Both the position numbers and the translations under genes were made by a program. DNA of 64,000 bases, from assembly GCA_002917075.1 (NCBI GenBank), contig NTMA01000109.1, positions 62,001-126,000 on the forward strand, given 5' to 3'. This DNA is from Hawksworthiomyces lignivorus (Eukaryota > Ascomycota > Sordariomycetes > Ophiostomatales > Ophiostomataceae). The notes beneath the pieces were generated by a model. That model worked only from the letters and a program-made list of their open reading frames with translations. It searched no databases and was not told the DNA's origin. Shown piece by piece: positions 12,948-24,370 of this stretch (within the stretch, counting starts at the first letter, position 1; each line of letters opens with the position of its first letter).

Positions 12948-14401
12948 GGCCGATGGAGCTCTCCGTTACAGTGCCGTTTTTAGCTGCGAACGGAGCTAAT
13001 CCGACTCGTACATGCTTTCCACGAGAGGAACTCTGCTTAAAAAATAGGTTTGCAACATATTGGCCAAGCACTTGGGTTGGAGTTATGAACCCCGTGCTGG
13101 TGACAATGTGCCATTCGGTGAGCTTTCACAAGACCCCCGTTGAATGGTCGAATTAGATAGCAGTGCCATAATATGGTCGATAAACAGAAAGCGAGACAGA
13201 AAGGCACGAAAAGGCATCGCGAAGCATTGACAGGTCTCTTATTTGCCTCTTGTTGTCTTTGCCAATTCGAGGTTGTTACTCTCAGAAGAAAAAGCTGAAC
13301 CCGAGACCAAGGTGGCAGACTTCTTAAACCGTATACGCCGATGATATACCGTTAACTATTAGTTGGTTAGTGACCACATCTAGTATTCTCTTTTTTTTTT
13401 TGACAAATATGGATCCGGCCTATCATGCTTCAGTCAAGGAAGAGATCAGTCAGATATACTGGCCTATGATAATATTGCAACAAATATCTTCATATTGGAA
13501 GCCGCTTCCAACGTCAATCACCATTTGGTTCAGAGATTGTAAACGTGAAGAGGAGTTGTCGCAGCTGATGTACAAAATTGGCAATTGATCTGCCAAGACT
13601 AGCTGTGGCTTAATATATGGGTTACATGGACCGTCCCCACAAAACCCGTTGAGCTGATATACGTAGCCTTGTAGGTTCCCCATGACAAGCAGATAACATC
13701 CGTGCGGACAAACCACTGGACGGAAAACAGATTACTTGTTGAAGTTGAGACGTGCGTAGGAGGAACAGGCTCTTCTGGTTTCGGACATCCACAATCCTTA
13801 CGGTCTTTCTGATCTGCCTTTTCTAGTTCGGCTCTGTAAGCCTGCCGGCGAGCCGGCCAGGGTGCCCCAAATCTGGATCGCTAATATCAGAGCGAAGGCT
13901 ATGCAGCCTGCTGTAAAGTCAAGCGAAGGCAAGAGGAGATACGATCTCGAGACGTCTTTCACCGAAGTATCTGATTTTGGGCTGATTCCCTCTCCGAGTC
14001 AAGTGGTTTTAAGAAATTCGTCACAATCCCTGCTGTACGCACAGCCACAGAGGTGACCAACTGTGAACGGCGAATGTCTTTTCTATACCGATAACAGGAT
14101 CTTCTAATAAGAAAAAAATCCTTACCTGATGTAGGAGAGAAGCAGAAAGAGTGACCCGTTATTAAATACGCACTTGCTGCGGCCATTTCTCGTGCCTTGA
14201 ATCTGAATCAAAGCTGGTGTATGTTTCCGCTAAGACGGCTACGGTGAGATGCTGTAGCTTAACTTGAGTTCTTTCTCTGGCGTTTTGCACCCAGCAGCAG
14301 GTTTATCACGTGCAATGATCTAAGAGGTAAGCAGGTTTCTGTGCTGGCTATTGAGACATACTTCATAAGACATGAAGACAACGTCAAATCACAATTCACA
14401 G
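12948..14401. other. 1.45-kb segment between two inverted tRNA-Gly genes
   Basis: AT-richer than its surroundings. The only coding-like content is on the minus strand at about 13450-13880 (separate entry). No terminal inverted repeats or transposase were recognised. The flanks outside the two tRNA genes do not look alike, so a simple duplication with long flanks is not supported. Confidence 0.4.
13450..13880 (-). pseudogene. Possible eroded cysteine-rich protein gene
   Basis: Two overlapping minus-strand frames look like protein but have no joint start. The upstream frame (about 13880 to 13599, stop TAG, no ATG) reads from a charged segment (AYRAELEKADQKDRKDCG) into a Pro-rich stretch (CPKPEEPVPPTHVSTSTS). 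The downstream frame (13716-13450, stop TGA) carries repeated cysteines (VCPHGCY, NGFCGDGPCNPY, YISCDNS, DICCN). Moving from one to the other needs a frame change near 13730 and no normal intron fits. Just upstream, a third frame offers a hydrophobic run (IAFALILAIQIWGTLA) that could have been a signal or membrane segment. This would suit a decayed small secreted or membrane protein, but chance cannot be excluded by eye. Confidence 0.25.
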
Positions 14402-14472
14402 GCGTCGGTGGTTTAGTGGTAAAATCTGTCGTTGCCATCGACAGGCCCCGGGTTCGATTCCCGGCCGACGCA
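14402..14472 (+). tRNA. tRNA-Gly (anticodon GCC), plus-strand copy
   Basis: Complete 71-base cloverleaf with box A (TGGTTTAGTGG), anticodon GCC in the loop TTGCCAT, box B (GGTTCGATTCC) and an acceptor stem GCGTCGG/CCGACGC. It is identical to the minus-strand gene about 1.5 kb upstream. A run of seven T residues starts two bases after the gene, a strong Pol III stop. Confidence 0.97.
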
Positions 14473-14473
14473 A

Positions 14474-14480
14474 TTTTTTT
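14474..14480 (+). terminator. Pol III T-tract terminator of tRNA-Gly
   Basis: Seven consecutive T residues immediately downstream of the tRNA-Gly 3' end. Confidence 0.8.
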
Positions 14481-17400
14481 AGGCCTCTTCCCTTCTCATT
14501 CTCGGTGTCCACATTCTGCAAGATGCCGACTTTTTTTGGGGCCTTTTTTTTTGGTATATGTCCAAGCCACGTATTACACAAAATATCGCTCGCGTGAGGT
14601 GTCTCTATCTGCTTCTCCCTCGGTTCTCGGGCAGGCCCGTCACGGTGGCCCAGGCGCCTTAAGGCCCTTTTTTGTTCTTTATTTCTTTTTGATAACCTTC
14701 TGAGCTGCTATCAAAAGTAGTCTTACACCTCTTGGCCAAATCTCGTCATCTTTCCTTTTGCCTCTTCCCCCCTGGTCGGTCACACTCTTTTGGGCTTCGG
14801 TCAGAATGCAACCGGGGAGTTATGCGGCGCAATATGTATCTCTTTTGCTGCAGACTCGCTTTTGCTTGCTCTTTTCCTTTCAGAAAGTACGCCCGTTTTC
14901 CTTGAAGCATCTCTCATCTATCTCTTTCTTGTTTTCGGTGATGCGCTTCTTATCTACACATGGTTATCGCCTTTCTTCGGTCCCCGCAATTTCTACATGG
15001 CTTGCATGCACAGCCTACGTTGACTCTGATCTTCGGCGACGCTAGCTGTCTGGTTTCCTGGCCTTCTTTTCACACACCATTTTTCTTTAATTTATTCCTC
15101 GTGTTCGAAAGAGAAAAGGCCTGGCAAAAATAAAACATTCTGTTTCACCTCTCGCCTATGTCCGGTCGAGTATGTTCGTAGACGGCAGTACCAATTCGAA
15201 CTGACTCGTCAAACTACAAATGCGGCATTCTGACCCCCACGTTTACCACCCGCCCTCTGGGGAGCGTGGGGATTTCGTGGTGTCAGACGAAATGAATCGA
15301 AATACAGAGGGCCAGAGAGGAGAGACGGGCTGGAAAAGGGGAAGAATACGAAGGAAAGACTGCATGGAAAGATTGCCACACTTTTGCTCTTCGTAGATAC
15401 TCCTTAAACAGGCCTCGCAGGATGCGCCTGATACCTCCAAGGCACCCACACAGAATTTATTATTTGCATGGAGGTCGAAATCTGTTCCCCCAACGTTTCA
15501 TACCGCGCCCCCTTTGCCCCCAGGGAAAGACTCGTTCACACACAAAAAAAAAAGAAAATAAGATATACGCATGCAACTGCATCCCCCCGGATTTCTGCAA
15601 TGAATGGGGAAACCGGGCAGGGCTCGCTAAGGTTGGATGACGGTGATGGGATGCATCTCGCGAGGTTCGCTGGGACTGGGAAATTCTGCCCAGGTGTGAT
15701 TTGCGCTCCATGCTGACTCCCCCCTCCTCCGCCTCTTCCTCGATTTCTTGCAGCAGACGTCAGCCGACCCCAAACTGTGTCCTCTTTCTTCTCTCGTAAG
15801 AGAAGTTGAGGAGCTCTCACCATCGGATTTTGATCACAGGAATCCCGGTCTTGTTGGGGTCGGTTCTCAGCCAACCCCCCCGCGCCCTCCCATCTCATCC
15901 ATCGGGACCGATGCCAATCAGCTCAGCCGGCTTTTTTTAATCTTTGGCATATATGTACAGTAAGAAGCCCAGGCCGCTGTCTTTCGCAGATACACAGCTT
16001 GCGCGGCGAACAGAATCGGAGAGCGTTCGGTTGCTGTCTTTGTTTTGCTTCCTTCCCACTTTCCAAGAGCTTATTTGTATTTCGCATATGATATGATCAG
16101 AGAATGGCCCCCATACTACCTCAGTCCACTACGCGCATATTGGTTAATAGCCACCTGGGAGGCCAGTCGCAGAGTTAGCTTGCGAGTTTGGCGGGGCGGC
16201 TGCAGAGTGGACAGCTGTAATGTAAGATGTTTGCTTAGGTGGTATGAAGAAGCCTGACTTGGAACCTCCAATGAGACCGTGCTGGAGGCTGGGGGATCCA
16301 ACCCGCTTAGCCGTATGGGTTTTCGTACCCCATCGTCCAGGCTTCTGCTCTCGAATTTTACCCCTTCCCGCATCACGCACACGGGCAATTGCAGATGAAC
16401 TCGCCCACGGAGCACACCCAATCCCCAAGAACCAAAACGGGTTAAGTTCCAGATGCAGGTAGCGAGGGTGGGTCAAGGTGCAGAAGTAGTGTGGTTGCAG
16501 CGCAGGTGGAAACACAAAAATATGCTAGGTATCTTCTTTCATATTAGGCCTGCAGCTTGTCCAGGAAGTATCGTAAAGTAGATGATCATTGTGGTCGCAG
16601 CCGTACTCCGAACATCCTATGTATGTACGGAGTACATGTCGAAGAAAACCGTATTAATATTCGTTCATACACACATAGACAAGAGAGTGGCACTAGAGGG
16701 AGGCACCGAGAGGAGGAACCCTAAGAGGGGCAGCACTAGAACTAGAATTTGCATGTATTCTTCAGCGTGTGAATGCCGTCTTATTCTGCGCTGGAATTCT
16801 GATTCCTCGTCCATCTCAATATTTACTGTTCACCCGGAGCATTCTTCTGCTTACGGCAGAACACATCCAGGGTCTGGGTCTGTCTACGACTACCATTTCC
16901 ATTGCCCATATGCGCCGCGGCGCCGGCATCCCATCCATCTCTTAGTCGCTGAAATATTGTAGGGACTACGATCCAATAGACCCGGATTCTTTCTTCTCTT
17001 TTTCTTATTCGCTTTTTCTTTTCATTCTTTTTCACATTAGTCTCGTCTATTTTTTTTTCTTTCTACTTGCCCTTTGCCCCCGGCGCCGGAGATCTCTTTC
17101 TAGGGTCCCGCCCCAACTAGTCGCCTATGGCATACATAGTCGTCCGTTGGTCAGTTTTCTTCATTCCCTCGTTTCCTTGCAGAGAAGCCTTTTCCTTCCC
17201 ATGCTGTTTCTGTGCCTGTTCCGTCGGCAAAACCGCTCGGCATGGCCACCCACTGAAGAGGGAAAGGAGCACAACCAGCCCCCCAAAATGCAAAGTAAGG
17301 TACATGGCATTTTTCGGGGTCCTCTAGTAATATTTAGTCGTCCGTCTTAATAGAGATCGCAATCGTTTAATCTCCTATTTCTCGCATTCTATAGGTCTAA

Positions 17401-18340
17401 TGCGCGTGTAGGCTACGCTGAATGGTCAATGCTTTGCTTCTATTTTTTGCGGCTTCCCAATTCACTTCTCTCACTTATGCTCTAACAGAGCCAACTTCCG
17501 TTTTGAGTGCTGTTGTTTCGTCGTAGCTTCCCTCTGGGAATTGCGCATCGTTTCATGGGCTTTGTTTTTATGGCAGTCTGTCAGTCAGTCATCTATCAAT
17601 CACAAGCCCGGCTCCGCATTTTTTTTTGTGCTCTTTCCTTTTTTTTTTTTTCTTCTCCATCGTAATTTCTCTTTTCTCACTTCTTTGTCTTGCCGGCGCC
17701 GTCTCGCCGCTTTTAGTCTGTTTTAATTTTTTTTCTTCACCTTGCTCCGTCCATGGTAGACTGGATTACTGCTCTCGTAGTTTTGCCGCAGTCGGCTGGC
17801 TTAGCTTCTCGGATTTCCTGGGTTTCTCACCTTGAGTGGGACAGGCATTGGAGATTAGCGCACAGGCCGTTCAGAATCTAGCGTGGGAAAAGAGAGGAAA
17901 GTGAGGGCGACAGAGAGGGAAAGCAGGTGGAAAGAGCCACCAAGTGCGTCTCTACCTTTCCACCCACCCCACCTTCCATTCCCTAACGACAGGGCGGGCT
18001 CCTCTCTCTCTCTCTCTCCCTCTCGTTTCCTCTTGTCTCCTCTTCGTTCCCTCCTTCCCTCTTTCTCTCTCGCTCTTTCTCACTCTGGTTCTGCGCCGGA
18101 TTTTGTTCTCGTTACGGGATGGGGTCGCTCTTTCCCTCCTCGGCCATTTCTGCCACCACCTAAAACTCCTTTTCCTTTCCCTTTCCTATCTCTTCCGTCG
18201 TACTTGAGACTTGGGAAGGAAGGCACCGAAAAAAAACGAGTGCCCAAGAACGACCCTTCCTTTTTTATTAGTTTCATTTCTTGTTTTTTTTTTTTATTCT
18301 CTTGTCCGTTTCCCTCCCCCAAAAGGACCACAAAACTCAA
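14481..18340. other. Gene-free spacer and distal promoter of the NUC-1-like gene
   Basis: About 3.9 kb with only short, non-bias frames on either strand. It holds a TACGGAGTA palindromic motif at 16626-16634 and, from about 17600, the strongly pyrimidine-rich, T-tract-containing sequence that often precedes fungal regulatory genes. I see no tRNA, rRNA or transposon in it. Confidence 0.5.
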
Positions 18341-18469
18341 ATGGACAATGTCTTTGTAGATGTCGAAATAGCAGAAACTCCAGTCATCCACATCAACAAA
18401 CCGAAACTCCAGACTCCCGCCGTAAGCAACCCGCTGCACGACGAAACGGCGACAGCATCGGTCGATTGA
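18341..18469 (+). CDS. Candidate upstream ORF of the NUC-1-like gene (42 codons)
   Basis: An ATG with A at -3 and G at +4 opens a 42-residue frame (MDNVFVDVEIAETPVIHINK...) that ends at a TGA 637 bases before the main ATG at 19107. Unlike its CT-rich surroundings it has protein-like composition (acidic start, then V/I/P/N/K). It may be an upstream ORF in the leader, a small separate gene, or chance. Nothing recognisable was found in it. Confidence 0.3.
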   Translation: MDNVFVDVEIAETPVIHINKPKLQTPAVSNPLHDETATASVD

Positions 18470-18775
18470 ATCTTGCCACAGGCAAAATACTATTCACCCA
18501 CCCCCCAAAAAGAGAAGAGGAAAAAAAAAAGATTATCGTTTGCTTGCCTCGACCGGCCCTCATCGCTCTCCATCTGTCGTGCACCGCTCGCCACGACTCG
18601 TTTTTTGTTCTCTGTCGCTGGATCCAACCAGCCTTCTTCGTCTTCTCCACCGCAGCAGAGCTCTCGTTCTGGTCAGCGCGCAGGCCATCATCACCTGCCT
18701 TCCCTCGTATCCTACCATCCCATAGGTTCATCCTAGACGGCTGTCACAAGAACACTCACCTAGACACCACAACAC

Positions 18776-18833
18776 ACATTCGCACACACACTCGCACACA
18801 CACTCGCACACACACTCGCGCCCTCCAACACAC
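18776..18833. repeat. 10-bp tandem repeat (ACACACTCGC)n in the leader
   Basis: At least three near-perfect copies of a 10-base unit ACACACTCGC, with degraded flanking copies, about 280 bases upstream of the NUC-1-like start codon. It probably lies within the promoter or 5' UTR. Confidence 0.75.
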
Positions 18834-19106
18834 TCGCGCACGCAACCCGGACACACAATTCTCAACACTTGAGATATCCGGTTGACGCAACGAGGCCCGT
18901 CTTATTTTTTTCTGGTCGCTTCAATAGCCCTCGTCATCCTTGTCACGCTTTTTCTATCCTCTGTCGCATCCCTTCCCGCTTCATCGCAGCTGCACGGCTG
19001 AGTCCTACGTCTGCGGATAATCTCTCATCCATCAATCTTCCCACTCAACCCTGCTCCCCCCTCCCCCTCACTCAACCCTCATCATCTCTCCACACAACAC
19101 CCCGTC

Positions 19107-21636
19107 ATGGCCATGATGGGTTCCACAGCCTGGAACGGGCAAGAGCATGGAATGCATCCCGGCTCCGACGAGGAATTTCAGCAATTCCTCGACATGAACG
19201 GCATGGGAAATCTGGGCGAGAGCGCCCTTCAGTTCGATTTCACCGATTTCCCAAACACAAATCCCAATGCTCCCCATCTCATACAGACCACCATGGCGCC
19301 ATCAAGAGAAACCCTTGACACGCCCATGACCGGCGCCGACAATGCGCCCGGTCTTCTCGCACAGTCTGCATCCGGCGCAATGCCCGATGCCGGCCTCACC
19401 GGCACTGCCAGCCTCCACCCCATACACCCTGCCGTTACCACCGACGCTGGCCCACACGCAAGTATCGCGACTACGCTTATGCCACCGCAGACGCCGAGCG
19501 AAGCCATCTCCGAGATAGATGCGCAGATCCAGTATCTGCAGCAGCAGCGCTTGCAGCAGCAGCAGCGGCAGATGGACGAGCAGAGCGCCGCTTTCTTCGC
19601 TCGCCAGAATCAGATGGTGCCCCCGACACCGCAAAGTTTGGAGCTGCAGGCCGGCAACCAGTTCTTTGTATCTCCCAACCCGAACAACCAGCATCAGCAA
19701 AAGCAAATGCAGCAGCAACAACAGCAGCAGCAGCAGTCCCAGCAGACTCAACAGCAGGCCCTCTACGAGCGGTACCAGCATCTAAAAGAACAGCAAGATG
19801 TATGTGACAGCTTTTCCTCGCATCTTGCGGGTTTCCTTTTCTATCGTATTTAATACTGACGTGTGCAACCAGCTGTCGTTCACTCCCCTCGTATCACCCG
19901 CCGTGACTCCCCTCGAGACTCAGTTTCCCATTGACACGCAATATACCGTACCAGGCGCCTATTTCAGCCCTCTGACGTCACCAGCCCTGCACGCGCAGAC
20001 GGAATCCAGCGCTGTCTTCGACCCTCGCATGGCGGCTGCCAGCAGTGCCTCGCCGATTGATATGGATTTAGAGGCTCTCCCCGCACCCGCACCAGCAGTT
20101 GCACCGTCGTCGGGCGATCTCGCCAAGAAGGCAAGGAAAAACAATGCTGCCAAAGCCCGGAAAGCAAACGTGCGCCAGTCGCCCATCACAAAGCCGCAGC
20201 GGAAAAAATCGTCAACCACCCCGATCATCAATGCCCAGGTTCTCGACCAGCTGGCCGAATCTCTGGAGCACGAGGCGCTGTCGTCGCCCATCATCCGGCA
20301 GCAGCAGCAGCAGCAGCAACATCAGCACTTCCACCAGCCGCACGGCCACATCGCATCTTCAACAATGCAGCTTGGCGGCCCTTCTTCCTCTTCTGCGGGG
20401 GCCACCGATTCAGAGAACGGCTCCGTGTCTCCCGAAAACCTAACAGATATGCCACCGCCACCAATTCCCAAGTCGCGGTCAGCCCGGCCGTCCCCGTATC
20501 TGCATCCGCAGAACCATAGCTCCGCAGCAGGCCACATGACTGGTGCAGCTGCCGCACCAGTCCCCCCTGCTGCCGTTTCCACGCTCCCCGGTGGATTTCC
20601 GTCGCCTGCCACTCCTGCTTCGCTGATGAAGCTTGCATCGCCTCAACAGAAGTCACACAAGTCGTCGCCGGTCGTCGCCAGCACCAATCGAGATGCATCT
20701 GGTGCCGGCAGCGGTAGCGTAGGCGGCGGTGCTACAAACGCTGTGGCCATCGCCAATGAGCACATCGAGAGCTTTGAGCTGCCGGAGTCGCTCAGCATGG
20801 ATTTCCAGAAGCCCCAGGCACCGTCCACGAACAGCGCACGCAATACGCCTTCTCTGCAGACGACGGCGTCGCCCTCTCTAGACCCCCTCTCGGCGCGCAC
20901 CGGCTTCCAGCCGCTGCCGTCACCCGCGTTTGTGAAGCCTAGCGCGTCACGATCCGCGACCCAGAGCCCTCAGCTGCTGCCCGGCAACAACTCCGCATCG
21001 ACGCCGGTCCTCTCGTCGACGCCAACAATGGCGGCCCAGTCGAGCCGGAAGACGCCTCAGATGCTGCCGAGGGGATCCAGCAAGAAGCGGCCCAGCATCA
21101 GCTCGGTGCAGGTGTCACCAGCCCTGCGGCCCAAGATCTCGCCGAACATCAAGCCGCTGCTCCCCGGCGGCGTGTCGGCGGCGGAGGACCAGGCGTCGAG
21201 GCTGCTGGCCAGCAAGTCAAATTATCAGAACATTCTCGAGGGCAACACGGTGCCTGGCGTGTCATACCCGAGCGAGCTGTCGACAAACCTCACCTCGAAG
21301 CGGACTTCTCACAAGATTGCCGAACAAGGGCGGAGAAACCGCATCAATTCTGCCCTGCAGGAGATCGCCACTCTCCTCCCGCGGCCGCCACCCAAGGAAC
21401 CAAAGGGAGAAGCGGACATGGACATAGACGGTAGCAACGGCAAGAAAGACGGCAAGCAGGGAGGCAGTGGTGGCGGCGGCGGTGGAAACAACAGCAACAG
21501 CATCCCTAACAGCAAAGCGAGCACGGTGGAGATGGCCATCGAGTATATCAAGCAGCTTAAGAAAGAGGTGGCTGATATGACAAAGCGGGCGGAGGAGGCA
21601 GAAGAGAAGCTGCGGCTGAAAGAGCAGAGTACGTGA
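19107..21636 (+). CDS. nuc-1: bHLH transcription factor, NUC-1/PalcA (Pho4-like) phosphate regulator
   Basis: Activator of phosphorus-acquisition genes in the NUC-1/Pho4 family. Two exons: 19107-19799 and 19873-21636, 818 residues, close to the roughly 820 residues I recall for Neurospora NUC-1. The 73-base intron is GTATGT..ACCAG with CTGAC-like branch sequence, phase 0. The N-terminal half is acidic or Gln-rich with long poly-Gln runs (about 140-160 and 190-225) and probably carries activation and cyclin/CDK-inhibitor contact regions. The middle is Ser/Pro/Thr-rich with many SP/TP sites. The basic region and helix 1 (about residue 700-725) read KRTSHKIAEQGRRNRINSAL, with the His/Glu/Arg triad expected for CACGTG binding. 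Helix 2 (about 770-795, STVEMAIEYIKQLKKEV) follows an unusually long Lys/Gly-rich loop of about 50 residues. The family assignment is strong; the function is by homology. Confidence 0.9.
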
Positions 21637-22720
21637 AGGAGAGCAAGCGGAGAATTGCGAGATGCGATGGGATAGTTCGATGGACTGCGTATGACGGACG
21701 ACGGATGATGGACGATGGACAACGGAGCGATGATGGATACGGAACGAAACTAATACCACTGGCAACAAAGCCATCTATTGACTGGGCGCGCATCTGAAAA
21801 CACTTCCGGCGTTTATTGACATGGGTCGGTTCGATGGTGGTAGGAGGAGGGACGAGAGGAACGGTTTCTATCCTGTCCGATACAAGACGGGCTATTTTTG
21901 GTCTGTGTTTAATTTCGTTTCCTACGATTTAACCTAAGTTTTGTCATAATTTGAAACTTTGCATGAATATTAGGCTTTCAGCGGTGTTCGCTACCAACCG
22001 GGTTACAGGGACTTTTTTGGTTTCTTCTCAACTTTTACTTATGTATGATTTCTACCACCAATATATCCTCAGATGAAATCTACGCACGTATCTACACTGC
22101 TTTGTTCTCGGTGCTGTCTGCAGACCGCTGCATTTTGCCTCCTACCGTTGTTGCCAAGGAGGACGCTGTGAAGTTGGGCAGAATGCCGCCTGAGCAATGA
22201 GCTAGCTCGGGAACAGACGGCGGTCAAAGACGCCGGTTACCGATTTGTCTGTGCTTTGTCCTCTTCGAAAGGCCTCTTCGGTTCTCCAAGCACGGCCTTG
22301 ATACAGTCAGACCTTTTTCCAGTTCCACCGATATCGAATGAACATGTATGGAAACTTCCGTTGGGAATGCCAGGCAACTTGAAGTGCTTGATAATCGCAA
22401 AAAAATATTCGTAAATTTAAAGTGAAAGTGGATATGATATGAATAGAGTCTCAGAACATCCAGACTAGCCAAGTGCAAACGAGCTTGTATTTTTTAACGC
22501 AAGGACCATAGGTTATTTTTATTTACCAAGCCTTAGAAAAGCATCAACTAGACCAATCTTATTCAAGACAGAAGAATTCCGCTATAAACCTATCGTCACC
22601 TTCTCTAGAACTCTTTCTTTCCAAAAAGCACAGGCGACGTAGCGCCAGACACGCACCACCCATCGCTGGCTAGATACGGGTTCTTCGATAGCAAATCAGC
22701 GATTTCTCTTTTTCTTAGCT
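21637..22720. other. Intergenic spacer, nuc-1 3' region
   Basis: About 1.1 kb of AT-moderate sequence with short frames only. The first part is probably the 3' UTR of the NUC-1-like gene. No RNA gene or repeat was seen. Confidence 0.5.
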
Positions 22721-24370
22721 ATGGCAGATGTGATCCGTTCGCAGCTGGAACTTTTGCCCCGGAGACGCTTCTTGCTATCATATCGGACGTCAATAAAAAT
22801 GACCTCAAATCGCTTCGTCTGACCTGCAAGCGCACAGAACTCGCCGCGCGACCCCTTTTGTTTCGCAGCATAGTCTTCTCTCGCCGTCGTGAGGACTACC
22901 ACTACTTTTTCGAGATTGCAGCCCAAGGCCATCTTGCAACCTGCGTGCACGAACTCACCTGGCAGCAAGTCCCCGATGAAAGAGACTATGCGAAATCATT
23001 TCATCTGAGTCTTCAGAAACGTCAACAATTGATTCAGCATATGAGAGAACAATGTGCAAATCACTTTCAGTATCTGAGGATCAAACAATTGAAAGATGAG
23101 CAAGAAGCCCTCTGTGCCAAGATAGAATGTCTCATTGCGAATGATACCTGGGGAGGAGTCCAATTAGAAGACAAGCTGCGCTGCGTGAGAGACAGTGCTA
23201 AATGCGCACAAAAGGAGCTGAACAAAGCCTTGGACCTTTACGTCATGCTTGACTGGCATCATAGAGGCGACAGGTCAATAATCGCTTCGTTTGAGACGAC
23301 AGATGACGACAACGTTGGTTTTGGGGCGCTCTTCGTTCCTCGAGGAAATTCATTGTGGACGCCACCGTGTTCGCGGTGGCATATGGACGAACAGGCAGCT
23401 CGGATAGCCGGTGGAGGACAGACTGTCTTTGAAGTTTTCCGACCGAAGATGGCAGAAGCCTGTCGTTCCATGCCCAATCTCCACACCTTGGTTTTCAAGG
23501 CGAAAGATGCTGAACAAGGTCACTTGCATTCGTTTACAGATGGCAATTGGTTTTGTGATATTGAAGCATTCGGAGAGCTTTTTAGAGTTCTTCAAACTGG
23601 CAACAACTCGCAGGTTTCGAATTTCGTGCTCAGTATTGCTTGTGATTGCTGGGTGGACGAGGCTCCTTTGCCGGAATATATGGTCCCTGAAATCTCCTCT
23701 GTTAATCTCACCATACTATCCGAACTTGACGTCTATTTCTATCTACATATCAGGAATTTTTGCATCTATTGACAGGGGGTTTTTTTTTTTCACCAAATCC
23801 TAGACGCGTCCTACCTCGAAAAAATCAAAATCGTGGCGGAGGCAGCTATCCTTCCCTCCGTGCAGCGATCTCCTACTCCACACAGTTGGCCCTTTTGCAC
23901 GGTAGCTTCCGTTCTAGATTCACGTATGATGGAGAACATAACGTGGTCAATGCTTCGAACGGTTGATTTTGAAAACTTATGTCTCACAAGTGCTTCCTCA
24001 AATAAATTTTTTCAGAAGACACGCCGCTACGCTGAAGCACGTTCGTCTTGTCAACTGCCGACCCTCAATAGATCTTGTGGAACAAATTCTAGGCTTTGTC
24101 AAGGAGGAAAATATAAAAGAAGTTAAGAGAATCAGCAGGCATAAAGAAGATGACGATTGCAGCGGGATCCCACTGCTGTCTCTATTGGTCGTCGAACGCA
24201 GTCAGTCTCGTGAAGTGGAGGATTTACAGGATTGGTGGCAGGCACGTTTACCAGCAGAGGCTTCTGCAGCAGCTGTCTCAGATATGCTACCTGTCACAGA
24301 AGGACAGCTGGCCAATGGCTGTCGTACATTCTCTTGGAAAAGTGGACGGTATGCGCTCCGAGTCGACTAG
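22721..24370 (+). pseudogene. Broken F-box protein gene
   Basis: The ATG at 22721 starts an F-box-like opening (MADVIRSQLELLP), but the rest of the F-box (ETLLAIISDVNKNDLKSL..CKRTELAARPLLF) lies in another frame. The switch falls at a run of four C (22757-22760) where five would keep the frame. The body then runs openly to a TGA at 23770-23772 and continues in the same frame afterwards (HQILDASYLEKIKIVAEAAI). A third break at a run of six T (24007-24012) moves the reading into the frame that carries RRHAATLKHVRLVNCRPSID and ends at 24370. Short introns do not explain the first or third break. F-box proteins of this leucine-poor type bind Skp1 in SCF ubiquitin ligases; the target is unknown. 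I call it a pseudogene, but homopolymer-length sequencing errors could produce two of the three lesions. Confidence 0.6.
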
